Below the pieces are notes generated by a model. The model did not search any database. It was not told where the DNA came from and worked only from the letters and a program-made list of their open reading frames with translations. DNA of 5,713 nucleotides from Clostridiales bacterium (GTDB lineage Bacteria > Bacillota > Clostridia > Lachnospirales > WQUN01): contig JAISWA010000215.1 of the NCBI GenBank assembly GCA_031271275.1, positions 1-5,713 on the forward strand. Direction: 5' to 3'. Of the stretch, positions 1-4,640 are shown piece by piece. How positions within the stretch are numbered: the first letter of the stretch is position 1; each line of letters begins with the position of its first letter. Made by a program: the position numbers and the translations under genes.

Positions 1-630
1 GGGCAGCCTTTCCTCCGCAAGCGCGTAAATGCGCGGCACAAGCCCGCAGGTGGAAAGCGTAACGCTCCGCTGGCTCAGCCCGAAGCCCCTTGCATCGCAC
101 AACAGATGAATGAAGCGCAGTGAAGCCCCGTAATTGTCCAAAGGTTCCCCGCAGCCCATCAGCACTACGTTGGAGACGCGGCGTTCACCCGCGTCGCGGG
201 CCGCGCCGTAAACTTGCGCGCACATTTCCCCCGCGCTTAAATTGCGCTGAAGCCCTTCGGACGCGGACGCGCAGAACTTGCAGCCCATGCGGCAGCCTGC
301 CTGCGTCGATACGCAAACGGTCGCCCCATGACCGTGCCGCATAAAAACACTCTCTATTATAGTATTGTTTTCCAGTGCAAACAAGTATTTTGTGGCGTCG
401 TCCGCTTTTGAAGCGCTTCTTCCGGCCATTTCCACCGGCGAGAAGCGCCCGCGCTCACCTAACCGTTGGCGCAAATTCAAAGAAAGGTCGGTCATTTCGG
501 CAAAGGAATTCACGTACCGCTTGTGTATCCATGAAAAAACCTGAGACGCCCGGTAGGAGGGCTCGCCGATTTCGCGCATTAAACCTTCAAGTTCCGCAAG
601 GGAAGCGGAACGGATATCGAGGGCGCTCAT
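1..630 (-). CDS. rlmN: RlmN, dual-specificity 23S rRNA A2503 / tRNA A37 C2-methyltransferase (N-terminal part, cut by window start)
   Basis: This is a radical SAM enzyme that methylates C2 of A2503 in 23S rRNA and, in characterised members, A37 of some tRNAs; it acts in the cytoplasm. The frame is open from the ATG at 628-630 to the first base of the window, giving 210 residues of a protein usually about 340-350 long. The iron-sulfur motif CRMGCKFC supplies Cys113, Cys117 and Cys120. Cys106 in TVCVSTQAGC aligns with the conserved Cys just ahead of the cluster that resolves the methyl intermediate in E. coli RlmN. The GEPLDNY motif (161-167) and STCGLVPRI (193-201) match SAM-binding segments. 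The second catalytic Cys lies outside the window. The start overlaps the rsmB stop as ATGA, so translation is probably coupled. Cfr is an alternative family member, but synteny with rsmB favours RlmN. Confidence 0.95.
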   Translation of the reverse strand, partial: MSALDIRSASLAELEGLMREIGEPSYRASQVFSWIHKRYVNSFAEMTDLSLNLRQRLGERGRFSPVEMAGRSASKADDATKYLFALENNTIIESVFMRHGHGATVCVSTQAGCRMGCKFCASASEGLQRNLSAGEMCAQVYGAARDAGERRVSNVVLMGCGEPLDNYGASLRFIHLLCDARGFGLSQRSVTLSTCGLVPRIYALAEERLP

Positions 631-1946
631 TGGCGGATTAACCGGGCGATAAAAAACGCGTCGTTACGCTCGCCGGGCAATATTTGCAGGCAGTCTTCTT
701 CTATGAAGGAATGGGGAAAGCACTCGGCCCAGTTCCCCGGAGGGTCGGCTGTGAACGGGTTATGAGAAAGAAACCGGCGCACGTTTTCGATATTTTCTTC
801 CCTTGCCACGGTGCAGGTACAGTACGCCAGAACGCCGCCCGGCTTTACGTACCGGGAGGCGACCTCCAACATGTTTTGCTGTTTTTGGGCAAGGGCGGGG
901 ATATCCTCCGGCTTTCGCGCGTACTTAATATCCGGCCTTCGGCGGATAATCCCGAAACCGGAGCACGGCGCGTCGAGCAGAACCCCGTCGGCGAGGAAAC
1001 ACGGCGCTTCGTCCGTTTTTTCCGCGTCCCGCAGCGCGGTTTCCATATTTTCAAAACCGAGCCGCTTTTTGGATTCGTTCAGCAAATCCAATTTGTGGGG
1101 GTGGATGTCGAAGGCGCGTACCGTCCCCCTGCCGTTCATCAGCGCGGCGCATACGAAACTTTTCCCCCCGGGCGCGGCGCACACGTCAAAAACCGTTTGC
1201 CCCGCCCGCGGTTTAAGCGCCTTCGCGGCGGCGACCGCCCCGTCGTCAATGACAAAGAACAGCCCTTCCCGGAAAGACGCCAACCGCGTAATATCCGAGG
1301 TATGGCGAAGGTGTAGGCATTCGCCGTTCAATTGGGACGGCTCGCTCTCCACCCCTTCCGAGCGCAGGCGCTCCGACAGCGCCTCCGGCGTGATGCGAAG
1401 GGTGTTGGCGAACACGGTGAGCACCGGCGGAAGGTGGCTGTTTTCCTGAAAAATACGCGCGTTTTCCCCGCCGAGCCAACCGGTCAGCGCTTTTGAAAGC
1501 CAATCGGGGTAGGAAAAATCACGCGCGGAATGTTCCGGCTTGTCCGGCTGCCGGATCATATTGCGAAGCACTCCGTTGACAAAACCCGAAAGCCGCGAGA
1601 AGCCCCGCGCCTTCGCAAGCCGGACCGCCTCGTTTACGGCGGCGTGCGCCGGTACGCGTTCCATGAATTTTATCTGGCATACGGAAACGCGCAACAGATT
1701 GCGGATAAACGGTTTCATTTTATCCGTGGGGGTATGGGAGAAAGTGTTGATGATACGGTCGATAAGCAGCAGGTTCCGCAGCGCGGTGTTGACCGCTTCG
1801 GTGACGAACGCCTTTTGCCGGGCATCCATTTCCCCCCGCGCGGACAGCGCTTTGCGCAGGGCGATGTTCGCGTAAGCCGCGTTCTCCGTCACTTCGGTCA
1901 GTACGGCTACCGCCGTTTCGCGTTCGCTTGGGTTTTTAGGGGGCAT
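627..1946 (-). CDS. rsmB: RsmB, 16S rRNA cytosine-967 C5-methyltransferase
   Basis: This is a cytoplasmic SAM-dependent RNA m5C methyltransferase for C967 of 16S rRNA (E. coli numbering). The 439 residues match the usual 430-450. Residues 1 to about 140 form a NusB-like all-alpha RNA-binding domain, with RVPAHAAVNEAVRLAK (97-112) and FVNGVLRN (122-129). The Rossmann methyltransferase domain follows: motif I DVCAAPGGKSF (254-264), motif IV DAPCSG (325-330, Cys328 for product release) and motif VI YCTCTV (375-380, Cys378 as the expected nucleophile). The segment before motif I reads VIDDGAVAAAKAL, where many relatives have VQDQ/VQDE, a mild divergence. The start ATG (1944-1946) has GGAG at 1956-1953, six bases upstream. 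RsmB followed by RlmN is the common Firmicutes arrangement, often near fmt and the prpC-prkC pair. All catalytic motifs are intact. Confidence 0.96.
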   Translation of the reverse strand: MPPKNPSERETAVAVLTEVTENAAYANIALRKALSARGEMDARQKAFVTEAVNTALRNLLLIDRIINTFSHTPTDKMKPFIRNLLRVSVCQIKFMERVPAHAAVNEAVRLAKARGFSRLSGFVNGVLRNMIRQPDKPEHSARDFSYPDWLSKALTGWLGGENARIFQENSHLPPVLTVFANTLRITPEALSERLRSEGVESEPSQLNGECLHLRHTSDITRLASFREGLFFVIDDGAVAAAKALKPRAGQTVFDVCAAPGGKSFVCAALMNGRGTVRAFDIHPHKLDLLNESKKRLGFENMETALRDAEKTDEAPCFLADGVLLDAPCSGFGIIRRRPDIKYARKPEDIPALAQKQQNMLEVASRYVKPGGVLAYCTCTVAREENIENVRRFLSHNPFTADPPGNWAECFPHSFIEEDCLQILPGERNDAFFIARLIRQ

Positions 1947-1974
1947 TGACCGCTCCGGAAATAAAATTTTACGC

Positions 1975-1983
1975 AGTATACCA
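1975..1983 (-). promoter_or_regulatory. Candidate extended -10 promoter for rsmB-rlmN
   Basis: On the minus strand the sequence reads TGGTATACT, an extended -10 (TGn followed by TATACT, 5 of 6 to TATAAT). The expected start of transcription is near 1968, giving a leader of about 20 bases that holds the rsmB GGAG site. No good -35 hexamer is seen 16-18 bases upstream, which is tolerated when an extended -10 is present. It lies about 65 bp from the opposing aro promoter, so the two units are transcribed back to back. Prediction from sequence only. Confidence 0.5.
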
Positions 1984-2049
1984 TAAAAGCGGGCGAAGAA
2001 ACGCGGCTTTGGGTATAGAACCGACGCTCGTAAATCAAAAAACCGCCGC

Positions 2050-2077
2050 TTGACAAATTTTTTCCCCGTGTGTTACT
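2050..2077 (+). promoter_or_regulatory. Promoter of the aromatic operon leader
   Basis: A perfect -35 hexamer TTGACA (2050-2055) is followed, after 16 bases, by GTTACT (2072-2077; 3 of 6 to TATAAT) with a TGn extended -10 element at 2069-2071. Transcription should begin around 2084, about 34 bases before the leader peptide ATG and about 215 bases before aroF. The -10 is weak. The TTGACA, the extended element and the position just ahead of the leader peptide gene are what support it. Confidence 0.55.
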
Positions 2078-2117
2078 GTGTGCGACAGAAATTTTTCAGC
2101 GTCTTTTGAGGTGCTTT

Positions 2118-2216
2118 ATGGATTACCGCCGCAGTTCGTCCGATTTTTATTACTACTTTAGCCAGAGCTTCTTTTTTAGCTTTGGCTTGTTTTATTTTAA
2201 AAAATCGGCGGAATGA
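2118..2216 (+). CDS. Phe/Tyr-rich leader peptide of an attenuator (32 aa)
   Basis: This small gene has a clear ribosome binding site (GAGG 2108-2111, six bases before the ATG) and ends with TGA at 2214-2216. The 32-residue product has 8 Phe and 5 Tyr and no Trp; 13 of 32 residues are aromatic. The clusters are FYYYF (10-14), FFF (18-20) and FYF (25-27), and seven of the eight Phe codons are TTT. Such runs of the end-product amino acid just ahead of a biosynthetic operon are the hallmark of ribosome-mediated attenuation (the E. coli pheA and trp leaders are the models). The peptide itself probably has no function; ribosome position on it is the signal. It precedes DAHP synthase, PheA and TyrA, whose pathway makes exactly these two amino acids. 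The stop codon lies at the base of the antiterminator stem. Identification rests on composition, binding site and context, not on homology. Confidence 0.88.
   Translation: MDYRRSSSDFYYYFSQSFFFSFGLFYFKKSAE
2160..2187 (+). promoter_or_regulatory. Hairpin inside the leader peptide gene, likely pause or early termination site
   Basis: AGCCAGAGCT (2160-2169) pairs with AGCTTTGGCT (2178-2187), giving 10 pairs including one G-U, with an 8-base T-rich loop. A T-rich stretch (2188-2198, TGTTTTATTTT) follows at once. It lies between the first aromatic cluster (codons 10-14) and the last (codons 25-27), and its loop is made of Phe codons 18-20. By analogy with the trp leader 1:2 hairpin it may pause RNA polymerase until a ribosome arrives. 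The role is inferred. Confidence 0.55.
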
Positions 2217-2261
2217 ACCTCGGCGTTTGACGGTACGCAAAATTTTTGAGGCGGGGTTCAT
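2213..2261 (+). promoter_or_regulatory. Antiterminator stem of the attenuator
   Basis: Bases 2213-2222 (ATGAACCTCG) pair with 2252-2261 (CGGGGTTCAT), giving ten pairs with one T-G wobble. A small inner helix, GCGT 2223-2226 with ACGC 2235-2238, can form inside the loop. The 3' arm shares 2252-2259 with the 5' arm of the terminator, so the two hairpins exclude each other. The 5' arm begins at the leader stop codon: a ribosome terminating there would cover it and favour termination, whereas one stalled at Phe or Tyr codons upstream leaves it free. Confidence 0.75.
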
Positions 2262-2286
2262 AGGGACCTCGCTTCTTTTATTTATT
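2248..2286 (+). terminator. Intrinsic terminator of the attenuator, upstream of aroF
   Basis: GAGGCGGGGTTC (2248-2259) pairs with GGACCTCGCTTC (2264-2275) around an ATAG loop. All 12 positions pair, three as G-U wobbles, and a T-rich tail TTTTATTTATT (2276-2286) follows immediately. It lies between the leader peptide gene and the aroF ribosome binding site, so it can only serve to stop transcription before the structural genes. It overlaps the antiterminator. Confidence 0.85.
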
Positions 2287-2287
2287 C

Positions 2288-2293
2288 GGGAGG
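2288..2293 (+). promoter_or_regulatory. aroF ribosome binding site
   Basis: GGGAGG lies seven bases before the aroF ATG and two bases after the terminator T-tract. The site is therefore present only in read-through transcripts, and it is not sequestered in either the terminator or the antiterminator hairpin. Confidence 0.85.
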
Positions 2294-2300
2294 TTTTACC

Positions 2301-3302
2301 ATGATCATTGTTATACGAAGGGACGCCCGGGACGAGGACGTACTGCCCTTGATGGAACATTTGCGCGGGAGGGGTTTAATCCTGCAGGAAATCGTGGGCG
2401 AGTCCACGCGGATGATAGGGCTTGCGGGCGACACGTCGAGCTTGCCGGAGGAAACGCTGCTAAGCCACCGCTGCGTGGAAAAGGTCACGCGCATTCAGGA
2501 GCCGTACAAGTTGGTGGGCAGAAAGTTCCACCCCGAGGACAGCGTGGTGGACGTGGCGGGGAAAAAAATCGGCGGCGGGTATTTTTCGGTCATCGCGGGG
2601 CCGTGCTCGGTGGAAAGCGAGGAACAGATACTTTCCATCGCCCGGGAAGTGAAAGATTCCGGCGCGGGGTTCCTTCGGGGCGGCGCGTTTAAGCCGCGCA
2701 CTTCGCCCTACGCTTTTATGGGGCTCGGGTTGGACGGGTTGGAGCTGCTAAAAATCGCGAAACAAAAAACGGGACTGCCCATCGTGACGGAAATCATGTC
2801 AAGCGAACACCTCGACGCCTTTGCACAGGACGTGGACGTCATCCAAATCGGCGCGAGGAACATGCAAAACTTTACGTTGCTGCGGGAGGTGGGCGCGCTG
2901 AAAAAAACCGTGCTGCTGAAACGGGGCATGTCTTCCACCCTCGACGAACTGCTGATGGCGGCGGAATACCTCGCCGCGGCGGGCACGTCGCAGATTATTT
3001 TCTGCGAGCGGGGCATACGCACCTTCGAGACCGCCACGCGCAACACGTTGGATATTTCCGCCGTGCCGGTGCTCAAGTCAAAATCCCACCTGCCCGTGGT
3101 GGTGGACCCGTCCCACGCGACGGGGTACTGGCAGTTGGTTTCGTCCATGTCCCTGGCGGCGGTGGCGGCGGGCGCGGACGGGCTGATCATCGAAGTGCAC
3201 AACCGGCCCGAGGCGGCGCTTTGCGACGGGGCGCAGTCCATCACGCCGATTGTTTTTCATCAGCTCATGGGGAAAATCGCACAGGTACGGGCAGCCATAT
3301 AG
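2301..3302 (+). CDS. aroF: 3-deoxy-7-phosphoheptulonate (DAHP) synthase, type I-beta with N-terminal ferredoxin-like regulatory domain
   Basis: This enzyme condenses phosphoenolpyruvate and erythrose 4-phosphate to DAHP, the first step of the shikimate pathway, in the cytoplasm. The 333 residues are close to the Thermotoga maritima enzyme. Residues 1 to about 65 form the ferredoxin-like (ACT-like) domain that binds Tyr or Phe in that enzyme. The TIM barrel follows, with IAGPCSVES (98-106), FLRGGAFKPRTSPYAF (124-139), KRGMSST (207-213), CERGIRTFE (235-243) and DPSHATG (269-275). The expected metal ligands Cys102, His272, Glu298 and Asp309 are all present. No chorismate mutase domain is fused here; that activity sits in PheA downstream. 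The ATG at 2301 has GGGAGG seven bases upstream. The gene is expected to be controlled both by feedback through the N-terminal domain and by the leader attenuator. KDO-8-phosphate synthase is a distant relative but lacks this N-terminal domain. Confidence 0.97.
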   Translation: MIIVIRRDARDEDVLPLMEHLRGRGLILQEIVGESTRMIGLAGDTSSLPEETLLSHRCVEKVTRIQEPYKLVGRKFHPEDSVVDVAGKKIGGGYFSVIAGPCSVESEEQILSIAREVKDSGAGFLRGGAFKPRTSPYAFMGLGLDGLELLKIAKQKTGLPIVTEIMSSEHLDAFAQDVDVIQIGARNMQNFTLLREVGALKKTVLLKRGMSSTLDELLMAAEYLAAAGTSQIIFCERGIRTFETATRNTLDISAVPVLKSKSHLPVVVDPSHATGYWQLVSSMSLAAVAAGADGLIIEVHNRPEAALCDGAQSITPIVFHQLMGKIAQVRAAI

Positions 3303-3426
3303 GCGGTGAAAATTAAATATAAACGGGCGCGAGGAGGACGAGAGCGAAGCGAACGCCCGCACGAGCGGAGCGTTTGCATCGGCAAACGCGACGCAGCGAC
3401 CGTTTAGACATTAGTGCCGCCTATAT
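3297..3426. repeat. Nested inverted-repeat element between aroF and pheA (MITE-like candidate)
   Basis: A perfect 10-bp inverted repeat, ATATAGGCGG (3297-3306) and CCGCCTATAT (3417-3426), bounds about 130 bp. Inside it sit TAAACGG (3320-3326) with CCGTTTA (3400-3406), CGGGCG (3324-3329) with CGCCCG (3354-3359), and an 8-bp hairpin GCGTTTGC/GCAAACGC (3370-3389) with an ATCG loop. The left end contains the aroF stop codon (3300-3302). There is no open reading frame of note and no T-tract, so it is not a standard terminator. The nested symmetry and TA-rich ends resemble a small non-autonomous mobile element or an intergenic repeat; copies elsewhere in the genome cannot be seen from here. Confidence 0.5.
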
Positions 3427-3431
3427 ATAAC
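3403..3431 (+). promoter_or_regulatory. Possible internal promoter for pheA-tyrA-aroB
   Basis: TATAAC (3426-3431, 5 of 6 to the -10 consensus) has TTTAGA (3403-3408, 4 of 6) 17 bases upstream; in a second register TAGACA (3405-3410, 5 of 6) lies 15 bases upstream. Transcription would start near 3438, about 60 bases before pheA. AT-rich sequence at the end of a repeat can mimic a promoter, so this is weak. Confidence 0.25.
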
Positions 3432-3437
3432 GGCGTA

Positions 3438-3466
3438 GGGATTCTTCGCCTGCGGCTCAGAATGAC
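3438..3466. repeat. Short near-palindromic intergenic repeat
   Basis: The stretch contains GGGATTCTTCGCC, a TGC loop, then GGCTCAGAATGACA. The arms ATTCT (3441-3445) and AGAAT (3459-3463) pair, as do GCC (3448-3450) and GGC (3454-3456), with two mismatches between them. Sequences of the form GATTCTTCGC...CAGAATGACA are ones I recall as recurring between genes in many bacterial genomes, so this is probably a dispersed repeat copy. That recollection was not checked. It lies directly beside the larger inverted-repeat element. Confidence 0.5.
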
Positions 3467-3488
3467 AAAGTGCCGAAAATAACACTGT

Positions 3489-3494
3489 GGAGGG
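3489..3494 (+). promoter_or_regulatory. pheA ribosome binding site, which decides the TTG start
   Basis: GGAGGG ends six bases before TTG at 3501-3503. The only nearby ATG (3505-3507) is in another frame, and the chorismate mutase helix needs the residues right after the TTG. The TTG start is therefore well supported. Confidence 0.85.
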
Positions 3495-3500
3495 AATATT

Positions 3501-4640
3501 TTGGATGCCAAACAGCAATTAGAAGTTTTACGCGGCAAGCTCGCGGATATCGACAAGGGAATCCTCGCGCTGTTCGCCGAGCGCATGAACGCTAGCGTGG
3601 AAATCGCGGATATCAAAGCCAAAGCCAACCTGTCCATCACCGACGAGACGCAGGAGGCGAGGGTAATCGAACGCGCCGCTGGGTTCGCGGGGGAAGGTCT
3701 CAAGGCGGAATCCGCCGCGTTGGTACGCAGTTTAATTTCGCTGTCAAAATTAAAGCAGCGGCAGACCTTGGCGGCGCGGTCGGATTTGTTAATCGCGCCT
3801 TCGGTTCCGGTTTTAAAAGAGAAGCTTACGGTCGCCTGCCAGGGCGCGCGGGGGGCGTGGGGCGAGCAGGCGGCGGCGGAGATGTACCCCGAAGCCGACA
3901 GGAAATTTTACGACTATTTCGAGGATGTCTTCGCGGCGGTGAAAAACGGCGAAGCGGATTTCGGCGTGCTGCCCATCGAAAATTCCCAAACCGGCGCCAT
4001 CGGCGAAGTGTATGATTTGCTGCGTATGAACGGGTGCAGCATCGCCGGTCAGGTTTGGATACCCATACGCCAATGCCTGCTCGGCGTGAGGGGGGCGGCG
4101 CTTTCCGATATCCGGGAAGTCTTTTCCCATTCCCAGGGTCTGACGCAATGCCGCAGGTTCCTTAAAAACAAAAACTGGGACTTGTCGGCGCTGCGCAACA
4201 CCGCCGTCGCCGCGCAAACCGTCATGGAAAAAGGCGAGAAGCGCTACGCCGCCATCGGTTCCCGCTGGGCGGCGGAAATTTACGGGCTGGACGTAATCGC
4301 GCCGGACATTATGGACGACGCGGGCAACCAGACCCGCTTTATCACCATCGCGAGCCAGCCCGTTTACGACGAAACCTGCGACATCACCAGCGTAACCTTT
4401 TCCACCGAGCATATATCCGGCGCGCTGTGCTCCGTACTGCATACGTTTATGGCGGCGGGCGTCAACCTTTCGCGCATAGAGTCGCGCCCCGTTTCGGCGG
4501 ACCGCTACCGCTTTTTCGCTGATTTACAGGCGAACGTGCTGAACGAAAGCGTGCGTTTCGCGTTGGAACAGGCGTCTGCCCAGTGCCGGTACTTCGAGGT
4601 GTTGGGCTGCTACAGGAGTACGCCGGGTTCCGTTTCATGA
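3501..4640 (+). CDS. pheA: Bifunctional chorismate mutase / prephenate dehydratase (P-protein) with ACT domain
   Basis: This converts chorismate to prephenate and then to phenylpyruvate, the precursor of Phe. The 379 residues have three domains. The AroQ chorismate mutase (about 1-90) carries Arg11, Arg28, Lys39, Asp48, Glu52 and Gln88 at E. coli-like positions. The prephenate dehydratase (about 107-285) has PIENSQTGAIGEVYDLL (158-174), NTAVAAQ (233-239) and the catalytic NQTRF motif (276-280). The C-terminal ACT domain (about 294-370) has GALC (307-310) and IESRP (326-330), the Phe-binding motifs for feedback inhibition. One oddity is Gln51, where the AroQ family normally has Arg next to the conserved Glu52. 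Translation starts at TTG behind GGAGGG. The gene follows aroF after a 198-bp repeat-filled gap and overlaps tyrA by ATGA. Confidence 0.95.
   Translation: MDAKQQLEVLRGKLADIDKGILALFAERMNASVEIADIKAKANLSITDETQEARVIERAAGFAGEGLKAESAALVRSLISLSKLKQRQTLAARSDLLIAPSVPVLKEKLTVACQGARGAWGEQAAAEMYPEADRKFYDYFEDVFAAVKNGEADFGVLPIENSQTGAIGEVYDLLRMNGCSIAGQVWIPIRQCLLGVRGAALSDIREVFSHSQGLTQCRRFLKNKNWDLSALRNTAVAAQTVMEKGEKRYAAIGSRWAAEIYGLDVIAPDIMDDAGNQTRFITIASQPVYDETCDITSVTFSTEHISGALCSVLHTFMAAGVNLSRIESRPVSADRYRFFADLQANVLNESVRFALEQASAQCRYFEVLGCYRSTPGSVS

Noticed and set aside
120..641. Two plus-strand frames at the window start
   Set aside because: They lie antisense to rlmN, which has its complete iron-sulfur motif on the minus strand. 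Their composition (Arg- and Pro-rich) is typical of shadow frames.
684..1449. Long plus-strand frames (about 210 codons each) across rsmB
   Set aside because: They are antisense to a fully motif-bearing rsmB, a common effect of high GC content, and show no recognisable domain.
2084..2300. T-box riboswitch upstream of aroF
   Set aside because: AGGGACCTCGC near the terminator looks slightly like T-box sequence, but the conserved AGGGTGGNACCGCG-type motif and a stem I with specifier loop are absent. The aromatic-rich leader gene explains the region better.
2073..2360. 95-codon minus-strand frame across the leader, Lys-rich
   Set aside because: It is the antisense of the TTT-rich leader codons (AAA read as Lys), has no convincing ribosome binding site or family, and runs into the aroF coding region.
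3413..3475. AGTGCCG direct repeat (3413-3419 and 3469-3475) as a target site duplication
   Set aside because: A 7-bp repeat in about 200 bp of repetitive DNA is near chance expectation, and its edges do not match the inverted-repeat boundaries.
3303..3500. Intrinsic terminator between aroF and pheA
   Set aside because: Several GC-rich hairpins exist (for example 3370-3389), but none is followed by a T-tract, so a second terminator is not supported.
4583..4636. Upstream GTG start for tyrA
   Set aside because: It would add 18 residues encoded inside the pheA ACT domain and ahead of the Rossmann strand. The ATGA-coupled ATG at 4637 fits the family better.
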